DNA of 64,000 nucleotides from Alnus glutinosa (lineage: Eukaryota; Streptophyta; Magnoliopsida; Fagales; Betulaceae): the NCBI RefSeq assembly GCF_958979055.1, contig NC_084886.1, forward strand, positions 39,762,154 to 39,826,153, given 5' to 3'. The translations under genes and the position numbers were made by a program. Of the stretch, positions 11,592 to 23,756 are shown piece after piece. Every line of letters starts with the position of its first letter. The stretch's first letter is position 1. Below the pieces are notes generated by a model that saw only the letters and a list, made by a program, of their open reading frames with translations, searched no databases and had not been told where the DNA came from.

Positions 11592-12960
11592 ATGGGTAGA
11601 TGGGGACAAGACTCCGATTTCAAAACCCATTTAGTCACAGAAATTTGCTCCATTTCAACACGCTCTGTTGCCTGCATTCACAGACATGGTTTCGGCGCGC
11701 TTAAATCACGTTTCATTGATTGGTATCGTGTTCTTGGAGTACGTTTTCGGGTTCTCGATCTTCATCATAATATTCTTTTAAGCAGCCTTCTTGGATTGTT
11801 ATTGAATTTGATATATATATTTCATGGATTTTATAGGTGGAAGAAAATGCAGGCATAGATGTTATTCGCAAGCAATACCATAAGCTTGGTAGGTTTTCAC
11901 TGAGATCATGGTTCTTTTTATATCTGCATTTTCATTTTCCTGTTTTGTGAGGAATGCTTTTTTTGTTCAGCTTTGCAACTTCATCCAGATAAGAACAAGC
12001 ACCCCAAGGCTGAAATTGCTTTCAAGCTTGTCTCAGAGGTTCGATTGCATCTTTTCCATCTCTTTTCAGTCTTTTTGAAAATTTTACATGCTGAAGAAGA
12101 TTGAAATAGATTGCTGAACTTGTTAAAACCAAATATTTTGTTCTTAGGATACTGGGTTACTATTAGACCCAGAAACCATCATTTTGAATTTTATGACTTT
12201 TAGGCATGAATGACAGACAAGAAGCTGATATACCCGGCATGCCCGAGATTGGGTTTGGTTATTTTAAATTAACCATTTTTTATAAACTTAAGCTTTTGAG
12301 ATAAGTATATAAGCTCCAAAGCCTTCGTAGATAAGTCTTTTTATTGTTTTTCTCGATCAGTTAAATTTTTATTTAATCAATGGTATTTATAATCACAGAA
12401 AAGTCAGCACAGGTTTCTTTTCTCAGAATCCTCACTTCAAACATTAAAAAACCCATGTGCAGGCATATACATGTGTCTCTAATGGTGCAAGGAGAAGAGC
12501 CTTTGATTTGGAGAGATGGAAAAACTTCTGCTTTCAGTGCAATACAATTCCTTATACGACCTGCAGTACTCCTAGAAAGTCCAATGCTTCAAAAACCAGT
12601 CGGTGTAAGAATCTTACAAGCCGTTTCCAAGGTCTAAAAGGCATCAGAGAAAGATTCAAAGAGGAGGTCAAGGTGATAGAGAACTGTTTGAGGGCTAATG
12701 CAACATCAAGGGCGGAATCGCCACTCTTCAATCCATCCGACGGATTATTCCCAAGCAGCAACAGGACAAGGAAAGAATCCCCAGTCTTTAATCCATCGGA
12801 CTACACATTCCAAGGCTACCCACATCTTAGGACCCGAATTTGCAAGAAACCTGAAAACTATTGGTTCTTGCAGTCTGGCAGGGGATATGGCACCCCAATT
12901 TTTGAAGTCAGGTCAGAAACGGCAATGCTTAGAAGCAAATCTGCCTGTGTGCGTTCCTAA
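11592..12960 (+). CDS. J-domain (DnaJ/HSP40-like) co-chaperone, 254 aa
   Basis: Four exons join in frame: 11592-11738, 11837-11888, 11971-12038 and 12463-12960. The J-domain spans about residues 43-105. It starts DWYRVLG, has helix II IRKQYHKLALQL and the diagnostic HPD triad at 71-73, and continues through AFKLVSEAYTCVSNGARRRAFD. HPD is needed to stimulate Hsp70 ATPase. No Gly/Phe region or CxxCxGxG zinc finger is present, so it is a class C-type J protein. The C-terminal 150 residues are basic and contain two similar phrases, ESPLFNPSDGLF and ESPVFNPSDYTF. The start is the first ATG in the exon-1 frame next to a normal length J domain; an upstream in-frame CTG-type extension is unlikely. 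AATAAA follows at about 12998. The specific client is unknown. Confidence 0.88.
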
Positions 12961-13003
12961 TGTTAGGATAAACAGGTGTAATTCATTGCATTGACTAAAT
13001 AAA

Positions 13004-14059
13004 ATGTGAAGATTTATTGTCTTTAATTCTCATGCGGATCTTTTAGTATCCTGTTCTAAGTTTTCAAACCATAAAATATAACTGCAAGCCCACTTCAGCC
13101 ACTCTCATGCACTGCTAACAGGATTCAACCCTCCCTTTGAGACATCAGGTTGGTTAGTGTGAGACTCCTTTTTTCTCTTTTAACCTCTAGCAAGACATTA
13201 GTGATGAAACAAATATTAAACATGATGACTAATTTTCTGCAAGGCTTACCCCAACTCATACTAAGACACAGCAGAATAAGTGACCCAACTCAACAATCCC
13301 TCTTCTGAGTTGAACCATGAGAATCAAGAAGGAATACTCAGCCGGTTGAAAAGGAAACCCAAGAAGTTGATACTAGGCAGCAGGAAACTTGGTTGAACCA
13401 GAAGCTGAAAGAAACTTGGTTGAGAATCCACTAAGCAAATCGGGTGTCAGTGTGGTGCCGAATAATCAAAATAGTCTTTAAGGTAAAGAATTTTCATAAG
13501 ACTTTATTGCATAAGTTCAATGCCTTTAGATTTTGCTCAGAAAAGAGTTTAGGAATTGATGAGATAGTGCAAGAAGAGGATTTGCACGCCACCCCTTCTT
13601 CAGTGTATGTTAGAGCAGAGGAGCATAACAGAAAAGGATTTATTGAAATTTCTTGCTCAAAGAAAACGAGTAGGGAAATTGCATCACTTGTGAGAGAGGG
13701 CTCCCTGCCTGAGAAGGAGAGAGCTTCACCAGGCCCCTCAGGTACCCTGCCCAATTATAGCAGGCAAGCAAAATTTCCTGGGATCCCCAATTGTAGAGGA
13801 TCTCAGCCCGAACATAACTACTTAGGCTCTAGTGCAGCTCACTTCAAGTTGAGTTAACTCTCATTTCCTCCATTTTGTGGGTTAGATTTTGCCACATCAG
13901 TTAAATAAAATCTAAAGGTCCATAATAATGGGAAGCAATTTAATTCAACCATATTGAATCACCCACACCCTTTGTCCTCCTCTATGCCTAACCCTGACCA
14001 CCATAATTGCCGCGCCGCTAGCACCATAGCCACTGTTGACAACTATAGTCATCTCCTCT
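13004..14059. other. Region 3' of the J-domain gene, with one unrecognised ORF
   Basis: A 137-codon plus-strand ORF (13444-13857) has mixed amino-acid composition, for example SEKSLGIDEIVQEEDLHAT and KKTSREIASLVREGSLPEK. I recognise no family. Just upstream, another frame reads about 35 codons without a stop (near 13330-13435). It could be an alternative last exon of the J-domain gene, a decayed gene or chance. Confidence 0.25.
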
Positions 14060-14068
14060 TTATTATAC

Positions 14069-14248
14069 GAGCAATGATAGGCAGGGCCAACTTGCCGGCC
14101 CTTGCCCGCCCCTTTTCATTAAAATGAGCTTTTTTTAATGAAAAAACAACTTTTGATGACATCAGAAGTTTTTTCATTAAAAGAACTATTTTTTTTATTA
14201 AAAAAAGTCTGCTGGGGGCGGGCAAGTTGGCCCCAACTATCATTTCAC
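14069..14248. mobile_element. Mutator-type MITE with a 9-bp TSD
   Basis: A 180-bp fold-back has ends GAGCAATGATAG and, reverse-complemented, GTGAAATGATAG. The perfect 9-bp repeat TTATTATAC flanks it (14060-14068 and 14249-14257). The centre (ttaatgaaaaaac, tgatgacatcaga, ttttttcattaa) matches the organisation of the element at 50455-50637, so both are probably one family. Confidence 0.8.
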
Positions 14249-14257
14249 TTATTATAC

Positions 14258-14979
14258 CGCTCAAACACTTCCTCCAAAATCGACATGTTGGTGAAGCAAC
14301 AACCCCTCAGCTGCAAGTAAAACTTAAAGCAACTTAGAGCCCAAAAACATTTCGAGGATCACCGAGGTACCATTCGAACACCGATACCCCGCGCATTTTA
14401 CAACGGTACACGTGTCCTTCTCATTGCATTGTATAAATAAAAAGAAGAAATTAAATGCCCAGATCAAGAATTTTAACATGGTTAGGTATATACCTTGAGT
14501 CCCCTATTGTAAGAGTCCCATGCCTTCACTTCCTTTGAAGTTGTGAGAGTTTTGTGCTATAAGATTTGTTCCCTTCTACGTGGTTTGAGCTTCATTGTAT
14601 ATCCTTTTCTCTTTTTGTATAACTCAAATTCTTACCTTATCAAAAAAAAAAGATAGAAAACTTAATAGTAAAAGTATTAACCATCAGTAGCTCTTCTTCT
14701 GAGGTCAATGTACAGGGATTTTTGCCGCTTTTCATATTGTTATCAGGTATTCTTTTCGTCATTGAACCCATCAGATAAAATGACAAGACCCAGGATACAA
14801 AATTTCACTTTCTGCCATAAGAAACCCTAGCAGTCCAAAGAATTTTTCTGGACACTCTTTATATTACATTAAATCCCTAGATGACTTGAATTGCAAAAGA
14901 ATGTGAATCAGCCAGCAACACGCCAGATGTCATTTCTGTAGCACTGCGTAACAACCTCATTCATCCACCACCAGTGACT
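14258..14979. other. 3' flank of the Pumilio gene, with a possible retroposon tail
   Basis: The stretch holds a CT/T-rich segment ending ttaccttatcaaaaaaaaaa near 14633-14652, which looks like a LINE/SINE 3' tail on the plus strand. No target duplication was found. The rightmost part is the 3' UTR of the minus-strand APUM24-like gene. Confidence 0.35.
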
Positions 14980-17900
14980 TTAATCTTCATTTGCTGACTG
15001 CTTGGTCTCAGGGATTTTGATAATGCCACCATCTATCAAGGGCTGCAGCTCCTCTTTTGCCAGTTCACGTACCTTAGAATCAGAGGATTCCAAGAACGCA
15101 CAAATTACCTTCGAACTGCAACCAAAAGAAAACATCAGAAATCGCATCTCCTTTTATGCTAGTTTAAATGAATTAGATTTGAAAGACAGTGTAGCCTAAC
15201 CTGTGACCTTGGGCCCACAGCTTACTCTTCCTTTTCAGAGCTTTCTTCCAAAAAGTACAAGCAAATGTGGGGCAGTCCAAGACAAGCTTTCTAATGGTCC
15301 GGCTGGAATGAAAATTGTTTAGGACATGCTCCTCTTCTGATTCTTCTGATGACTTGGCTGCAAGAGTTGCTATTGCTTTATGAAGGGAATTCAACTTTTC
15401 ATCCAAAGTTGGGTGGAGAATGCCATCAGAACCTCCAATTGCAACCTGCATGGATGACCAACAATTAGTCCAAGGCAATGATATGATGGGTTAAGAAGTT
15501 AGAGAGGCAGCCTATTTCAAGAAGAACCATGTCCTTTTTCTAAGAAAGTGATATTCCCGACATACAAATTTTATCATGCCCAATTACATGGATCTGGTGA
15601 GGATCCAAAGTCCAATAGGACATTACCTTCTTCTTTTTTTGATCGAACGCACAATATTAACTGACAAGATTGTGACCATCTAAACAACAGTCAGAATTCC
15701 GTTGATATAATCAATCAATAGTTAACATATTTACTACCTCATATATGATTTCTTTGCCAAAATTTGATCGAAGTAGTTCTCCTGCACTCTCGATACATAT
15801 ATCAATTAGACCCTGCAAGCATTTCAGCATCCAAGTTACTCACTTAGAGTTAGTCTTTCAACAAATAGTTAAGCTAAAATAGATCTAAATCTTAAGGGGT
15901 TCAAAATCTCATCAATAATGACTACGATAAATATGAAGCATCGCATGCCACATTTCACAATCAATTGAAAAATGGTTAAGCAATAATCATGTATAAATTT
16001 TTTTAAAAAGAATAAGTAAAAGGAAAAGGAAATATGATCAAGGAATCAAGAAAGTAAAGCAAACCTCAGCAAGACCACTATTGACCAACAACTCTTGCCT
16101 CCTTAAGAAAGGATCTTTTTTTCCTCCCTCAACTAGCTGAATATTGTCACCTGATGAAGTACCTTTATTGCCCTCACCAACGGTCACTTTTTTGTCATAC
16201 TTGGCCTCTTCGTCACTAAATTCATCAACCTTTGAAGATTTTGCTTCAGAACTTGCTTCTGGCTCACTCTGCCAGTGGGCAATGAAATAGAGTTAGATCC
16301 AATATAGCACCATTCACACATGGTTCTACAAGAAGATAAAGAGCTTTAAAATCACCTTGCCACTGAGAGAAGGTATAGATAAATTGAGAGAAGTCAGATC
16401 ATCAGGACTGAAATAGCGTGAACAATTTGGATGAAGTAGCTGCAGTAACAGACGCCTTCCATTCTAGAATTTACAAAATGATAAATAGAAGCACTTAGTA
16501 ATGTAGATTTATACAGAGCAAGGCAAAAACCAGACAACCATATAAATAGTCAACAGACAGAAGTTCGGGGTGATTTTTCTCTAGGTGACATTCTACAAGT
16601 ATTGCCAAAACAAAATTAATAGATAAACAAACTACATGATCCAAGATAAATAAGTCTTATGCACACTTCAAGAATCATTATAATGTTGACACAAGAAAGA
16701 GCTGCCAGGCACATCCAAATAAATGCCCATTAGACCATCCAAATTATTAATCATACATTTTAGATAAAGTTTGATATCATTGACTACAATATGTTAAAAA
16801 GGCGAGAAGAAAAGAAACCTTATCCAAAACAAGCTCCTTTAAAATCTTTTGAAGCTCACGAATTATCGCCTGTTATCAGGAGAGTTTGACTCAGTCTCCA
16901 TCAAAAAGTGATATTGCAGTAAATATGCAGAACAACTATTTATGACAAGATTGAAATGAGACCTAACCTTTGTTATTTGCTTTGTGTCATCAACAACTGA
17001 AAAAATGCAGACAAGCACCTGAAAAGTTGATAGTAGAAAGCGAAGCTTCTTATGAAAGTCTTAACATATATTCAATTTTGATAACATAATGTAAATAAAT
17101 TATCACCAAAATGTAAAAAGATAATGAACTTCACGAGGATACTAGTTGGCAGGGAATAATACAATACTCAGATGATTCCTTTCCAGTGATAATTAAAAAG
17201 TATAAAAATATTTTTGTTACTCTTTGAATAGGGAAGATGTGCCAGACAAATAGTACTACTCTTGTCCACTAGATAAAGAAGTAGATACTAGTAAGACTGG
17301 AGGGGAAAGAAAATATTTTAGGTTTAAGCATTTAGCCTATTAGCGTTTTCCTGATAATTCTGCACTTGGAGCTATAAATCAACAAAATGATTAGTGTCTT
17401 CCATCAAACTTCCAATACTATTGCATTTGAAGCACAAAAAAAAAAAATGATAACTTGCTGAATTCAATGTTTATAATCTCGTAATGATAGAAGATAGGGG
17501 CTCCCTCTTGCCTTTCTGGTATGCCATTTTCCGAGTAGAAAGCTTGAAAAAATGCACCACGCGATCTCATGTGATGCAACTAGTTCAATTTTTGGTACCA
17601 AACCAAACTTTCCTATCATGAATAACAGCCCCTTTATCAACAATTTCCGTTTCCCATGTCAAGAAATGGATGCTTAAAAGGCACAGTAGTAAAAGGAAGT
17701 CAAGCTATTCCAAATGGGATGCTACATCTCAAATAGTTCAGAACACGACAACATTTACATCTCCAACGTAATTTTGGGTATGTGTCTTGAAAGTATTTGA
17801 ACTTTTCAAGATACTACATCTCAAATAGTTCAAAACACGACAACATTTACATCTCTAACGTAATTTTGGGTAATGGATTTAGTAAGGCATCACAAACTAC

Positions 17901-20900
17901 AAAAATCAGTAGACAACTAAGAGCATCTCTAGCAGATGCTTCAAATGGCTCATAATAGCTATATTTAGCTATTATGAGCTATTTTGTTCCTCCAACAGAT
18001 GCTTCAAAACAGAATTATGCTACACTATAACCCCTTTTTTTTATTCTTTTCTCTCTCCCTCCCTCTCTCTTCTCTCCCTCTCTCTCCACGCCTTCCTCCT
18101 CCACGTCCTTCCTCTTGACTCTGACTCCCCACTTCCATTCTCATTCCTCCTTCACCCAATCCCAGTGCAACCACGCCTTCGACCTCTTCCGGGAGTTTGA
18201 CCGCCATGGCAACCCTTTCGCTTGTTCTCACTCCCACAACTTCAACGAAATGGGCCAGCTCAAGCAACATCTCCACCGCCGCCTCTGCGAGTCCCGCTCT
18301 TGTATCCACCTCCTCTGCTGTTGGGGTTGCTGCTGCCGCTGTTCCCATAGCCACTCCAAAGAAGCTGCCCATATGGCACAGCTTGTCGCTAGTGCCCAAA
18401 GAATATGCCGCAGCTCCATGGATGCAGGGCCCCCTTCTTCTCCAACCCCAACGGCGATGTGAGTGTCCGAATTGGTAAAGTAGAACCCGTCCAAATTGGT
18501 AAAGTATAAAAATGAATAAAAAAAATATTTAAATAAAATATAGAGTAGAAGAGAGAACCTTTTGGAGTGTGTATAGAAAAAGCAATAGCTAAAGTAAAAA
18601 ATTGTACTTTTTCAATAGCTATTTTGGCTATTACTGCTAGAGATGCTCTAACAAATGTATTTTAAATGACATTTAGGAGGTAAAAGTCTGAAGACGAAGT
18701 ACAGAAGCTAGAGATGTAAAGTTTTCCAGAAGAATAAAACTTGAACTGACAGAACCCTTAAATTTGAACTCCTTACCATACTCCCACACTGATCATGAGC
18801 AATCTTGGCTACGTGGTCTTTCATTCCTTTGATAATTTTCTTTCTTTCCTAAAATAGAACACAAAATTGAAGAACAAATCAGGAGTCAACAACAATCAAA
18901 AACCCACAAGAGTATCATAAGATGAAGAAATGGCAAGTTTCAAGTTTCTTTTCCCATTCTAATCTCTATTAAGATAGAAGTCTAAAATCAATTGTGACAG
19001 ACCTTTGCACTCCCATGCTTGACACAGAGCATCGCAATCCTGGATCCATCCCTGGTATGGATCATTCGAACAAGGAGTGGACCCGACAACTGTTGGATTA
19101 CATCTGCGGCAGAGGACTTTCAACAAGCTTGAATTAGAAGACAGAAGAAAACTGCCAGCAGGAGCCACAAAGGCAGGCAATAAAACTATCTGAAGCTCTC
19201 AAAATTTACAGTGCATCTTGAAATTTCAAAAAACACCTGATCAGCTATGCTGAAGTACTCAATTAGCACTCTGTGTATGATAGAGTGATCAACTATTCCC
19301 TTCTCTAGAATTGGTTGAATCTCTGAAGCCATGTGTCGTAAGACTGAAGCTTTCTGTAGGCCCAGCTTTGAGATTACATCCACTAACCTGAAATATATTA
19401 AAAAATAAAGAAAAAAATTAATCACAGCAGCATGACAACCAGTATCATTTTGGAAGTTATAGGTAACTAAAACTAGACAAAAGAAAAGGCAAGTGATCCA
19501 GTATGGTAAGAAGGTGAGCAACTCTCAGAATAGGTCGCCAGCTTTGATGAGTGAAGATTCCAGCCTTTTGACCAATCACCCAAAATCTTAGGTAAAATCT
19601 TTGATCGAGTACAAATTTGTACTTGTCTCTTCTATGTAACAGAAACAAATCCACAGAATATACTAAGATATACCCTTTTTTCTTTTTCACTTTTCTTTCC
19701 TTTGGGTGTGAAAAGAACTGGGTTATCAACTATCGAGAGATCTGAAAAGAAACAACAGAAACTCAGATTTTCACTTTCTGGTGCTGCAATTGCCAAATAC
19801 GCTGTAAGAGATTATTTTGGCTTCTAGATTGCAATGCCCGATGTTGAATATCTCATTTTGCTTAATATATAGAATAGATGCTATAGAATGGTAAATATTG
19901 CAGAAATCTTATCTGAATAAATAATTTTGCTATCTGATTAATAAAATAGAATATTGAAATGATAAGTAATCAGAGAATGTAAACCAACAGCCTCTCCACA
20001 GTGAAGTTTGAGGGGGAAAATGGCTGAAATTTTACCTGCTCTCTTTCAATGAGACCAGATCCTTAAACAACTTAAGCTCTGTAGAATATAATTCCAACAG
20101 AAGTTCCTGCTTTTGGGTTGCATTTGCCGAGTCATATGCATGCTGAACAACTGCAAAAAATATATATATATATATATATATATGAAGAAGAAGAAGAAGA
20201 AAAATATTAATATTTTAGAAAACAAAAATATTTAGAATATTGAAGCATCTCTGAGGTTGGAGACAAATGTAGACGACTACCTAAGGGAAATACATCTGCT
20301 AACATCATCTTTTGGAATTAAATCGGCTGCATGGTAGAATTTTAATAAAAAGTGCCATTCCCACAATAAAATAATACACATTATGACTTCACTTCTACTT
20401 CTTCCCCCTTATGGCTTTCAAACTCCCTACTTGCACTAACCATGTAGCAAGAATCAAAACCAATAGCATCAGCCTAAACTAAAAGCAGAAAACTCCAGTG
20501 TCACTCGTACAAAAATGTTATCATTCTATGTGGCAGAAAAAGAAAAATCTGATATACTTTAATAATTGATTGCGTCACTTTAACACAAACGTATACAATT
20601 TGACTCGAGCATAACTTGGGTCATTACAAAAAATTACGAAAGAGTGAAAAATATAAAAATGTCTGTGCCATATCACTCTTTGATAATCCAAATACTTGGA
20701 AGGAAATCCAAGAACAGAGAAAATCTGATCCAAAAAATATTAAAACATACCAACTGATCCAACCATGTGACGAAGAAGAGAAGCCACATGCCCATGGAGG
20801 GAGGAAATAAACCCTGCCAGCTGCTTTTTGGAGGCTGCAAAAAGAACATAGAGTTAACCTTTTTATTTGCAGATAAAACACAAATGAACGACTCCTGAAA

Positions 20901-22526
20901 AAAAAAAAAAAAACCTCCATTTTCTCAATTGATTTTTCCAAGCCAATCCATACCATTGTCTAACATTTTCTTCACCAGATGAACTGCATAGGTGTTGCAC
21001 GCAAGAGTAATAAAATGTGGCTGGAGCTCTTCAAATACCGCATCCCTTTCAGCTTGTGAACAGTACTTAACACAAGTCTATGGTAAAAGAAACAGAATAA
21101 CTACAGGAAACTCAAAAGAAAAAAGCAATGTGAAATTAAACGCCCAGTGCAAAGTGAAAGCCAAAAGATACCTGCAGAACACGAGAAGAAATATGGGATC
21201 CTGCAATTTCAGGAATTTTGCCCTTCATCTTTTGTAGAGCTTCAGTCACAAACCTTAAGATAATTGAAATAGAAAAACAAATGGTGAGAACAAATAAGGG
21301 AGGAAAAAATAGATAAAAGAACTAACATGCCACATAGGAAGATTCACGCTTTTAATACTTGTAAATTGTAACAAACATACTTGGATCTGTCTTCTTTTGC
21401 AATATTGCGACACCTCATCTTTTCCCACAGAGATGCTAGCTCCTATAGAAAATAAAAATTAAAAAAAAAAAAAAATAAGCCAAAAGCCGCAATGAGTTCA
21501 GCTAGTATGTTCCTGAACTGAAAATGAAACTTATCCCACAATACTTATCAACCAAACAAATGTAGAATTTACACGCATTCGCATGCATAGATGCACATGT
21601 ACATGCACATTTGGGTAAAAGATCATATCATCTATAAAATAAAGTTTAATGCATTGCCGTGCACTGCTACAGCTAAAAAAGTATATACATTTAATTAATG
21701 AAATATCATTGTGACCCATTATTAATACATATAAGACTAAACTGATTTCCTTTTTTTTCTAATGGCTCGTTTGGTACGTGAAATAGACCCCTAGATTGCA
21801 CACTATTCCTGATCAAAAATTTTCCTCATCAAACCTAAAATTTATAAAAATAAAAAATAAAAAATTTCAAAACAATCTATGGGGGTTGCCGGAACCCCGC
21901 ACCCCCCCGGGGTGCCATTGGGAGCGGCATATCCAAGTAAACACTACTCACAAGTTCAAGAGTGTAATATCGCTTCCTCCTCTTCTTCCTAGCCTCTGAC
22001 AGTTCCTGCAATAAATAATAACACATTCAAAACAACACCAAAAATAAATAAGAATATAAAATACGCAACCTCTAATGCAGTCCAACAACTTCAATTTGAA
22101 TTCATCCACTAATATCAAATTTGCTAATTTGGATACCAAAAAAAAACTTATTCATGTCATAAATCACAAAGAAATTCAATTAACAACCCTCAAAAAGCTT
22201 TCTTGTCCTCAAGTTATCCGCACACAAAGAGAGTGCGAGTGAAAATGGTGACAGAAATGGACCTTGGCGTTCAGGCGACGCTCTCGTTTCGACATCGGAG
22301 CCTTCTTTTCCTTATCGGTTTCCGATTTCTCGAACTTCATTTTCGGCGATTTGAACGGTTTGGTGGAGCCCTTGGCCGGAGGATACGATGGTTTCGGGCC
22401 GGCGAGGAGCTTGGGCTTCTTGGAAGTGGCGGAGCGGTCTGGTGCTTCGGTCTTTGCGCCTGGAACTTGCTTTCGCTTTCTGGTCTTGTTGCTCTGCTGC
22501 TGGTGCTTCTGGTTCTTCGCCGCCAT
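14980..22526 (-). CDS. APUM24: APUM24/Puf6-type nucleolar Pumilio protein (663 aa)
   Basis: Seventeen minus-strand exons join in frame: 22263-22526, 21952-22005, 21381-21442, 21172-21253, 20954-21077, 20751-20834, 20036-20150, 19237-19387, 19003-19116, 18777-18848, 16968-17018, 16819-16869, 16356-16463, 16065-16268, 15738-15812, 15201-15445 and 14980-15115. The N-terminus is very basic (KKPK, SKRERR, RKKRRKRYY), fitting nucleolar localisation. Pumilio-like helical repeats follow: SHISSRVLQTCVKYC, NTYAVHLVKKML, HMVGSVVVQHAY, DGSRIAMLCVKHG, HDQCGSMVLVCIF and DKNGRRLLLQLLHP. An acidic linker and the CPL-type C-terminal region come next. The Arabidopsis homologue is similar in length and binds pre-rRNA spacer RNA during ITS2 processing. 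The 1.76-kb intron 10 is swollen by a transposon at 17921-18648. Confidence 0.92.
17921..18648. mobile_element. PIF/Harbinger-like non-autonomous element with GC-rich cargo
   Basis: The 728-bp element has ends GAGCATCTCTAGCAG and, reverse-complemented, GAGCATCTCTAGCAG, flanked by TAA on both sides. A 3-bp TAA/TTA duplication with such ends suits PIF/Harbinger. Subterminal tagctatt repeats occur at both ends. The middle (18050-18475) is strikingly C-rich and open in several frames, unlike the AT-rich shell. That suggests captured host sequence, though I recognise no source gene. It lies in APUM24 intron 10. Confidence 0.65.
20160..20203. repeat. (AT)n and (GAA)n microsatellite
   Basis: A pure AT-dinucleotide run is followed by gaagaagaagaagaag, next to the acceptor side of an APUM24 intron on the minus strand. 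It is likely length-polymorphic. Confidence 0.7.
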
Positions 22527-22928
22527 TGGAGTCGAAGCTCTTCGCGCAGCTCTTAGGTCTTGCTCTGTGTTGTTTTGGGGTTTCGGGTCGAGGGAATGGG
22601 GTTTTTGAGGGTTTTGGTTAAAGACGGGCGGGCTTCCGGTGTTTGATCTACAATTTCACAATTTCGACGGTATTTTTAACATGTGCAATTCTTTAGGTTA
22701 AGGCAGGTATTAAATTTTGATAATTTATTTTACCTTCAAGTTCAAGGTTTTAAATGTTATGACATCAACGTGTATTATTTTAAAAATATAATAAAGTATA
22801 AAATAAATACTAATTCGATCATCTCTCAATTATTTAATTTAAAAATAAAAATTTATACCTAATAAATATTGTAGAATATAATAAAATATAAGAATTGAAT
22901 ATGGTCTTTTCGTATAGGTTTCCCCAAT

Positions 22929-23756
22929 TAGGGGTGAGCAAAACCCACTCAAAACCGCATATTCGCCCCAATCCGCTCCGCTTTGGCCTGTTTTTACATT
23001 GTAATTTGCAGCTTCGGATTGAAATTCAAACTACCTGTGTGGTGCAAGCCGGGGTGCGGGTATAGCATTTTTAAAAAAACCAGATCCCTTACCCTCATCG
23101 CACCACCCTGCATATATAAAACTAACACCTAAAAAAACCCTAGATTCATTTCGTTTCGTCCTCTTGCCCTGCGCCGCTTCTCAGTTCTCAAGTCACGGCT
23201 CTCAGTCTCTCACAAAGATTCATCATTTTTGTTCACCTCTCTCTCGGCTCTTAGTCCATCGTAGTGCCGCACACCAATATTGGTTCTGGTCGTGGGGACA
23301 TATTGAAAGATCCGATCTTAGAACCTTAGATTAGAATTTTGAAGATGATGATCGAGTTCCACACTCATTTTTAGTTTTTACTGCGAAAAAGCTTCTCCAT
23401 AGTCGTTGGTATTGGTTTTGTCTATCTCTATTGAATTTTCGAAAGCTTATTTTGTTTGACGGTGTTTCTTTGCGTACTGTTTTAGTGTTTTTGTTCTTTC
23501 AAAATTGTTCTTGCAAGATTAGAGCAGAGAAGGGATTTCTTGAAAGTGGGAACTGGAAGTGTGCCAACGTTTTGGGTTCGAGCTGCAGATGCCCTGATCC
23601 GCCACGCCAAACCCGCACTCCTCGCCTCACACATATCGGCCCTCCACGGTTTCCCCTTGGAATATGTGGTTCACGGGTTGAAACTTGGCAAACCGAGGGG
23701 TGCGGGGCGAAGGCAAAAAAGACAGAAAACCACCCACCTCCCCATGCTCACCCTTA
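22929..23756. mobile_element. hAT-like element with a leader-like interior
   Basis: The ends TAGGGGTGAGCAAAA and, reverse-complemented, TAAGGGTGAGCATGG form terminal inverted repeats of hAT-MITE type. Flanks (tccccaat against gcccattc) give only a doubtful 8-bp duplication. The interior at about 23140-23560 is rich in tctc motifs and reads like a gene leader (cctcttgccctgcgccgctt), so it may be a captured promoter or UTR. No intact transposase is present. Confidence 0.5.

Noticed and set aside
18115..18462. An EF-hand-like phrase (FDLFREFDRHGNPF) as a calcium-binding gene
   Set aside because: The loop lacks the acidic residues of an EF-hand and the ORF lies wholly within a transposon with competing frames.
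21160..21172. U12-like donor (gtatctttt) in APUM24
   Set aside because: The intron has no TTCCTTAAC-like branch site near its acceptor and the acceptor region is a normal U2 pyrimidine tract.
22203..22621. Plus-strand ORFs over 22203-22621
   Set aside because: They are antisense shadows of APUM24 exon 1, whose minus-strand frame splices in phase with the rest of the gene.
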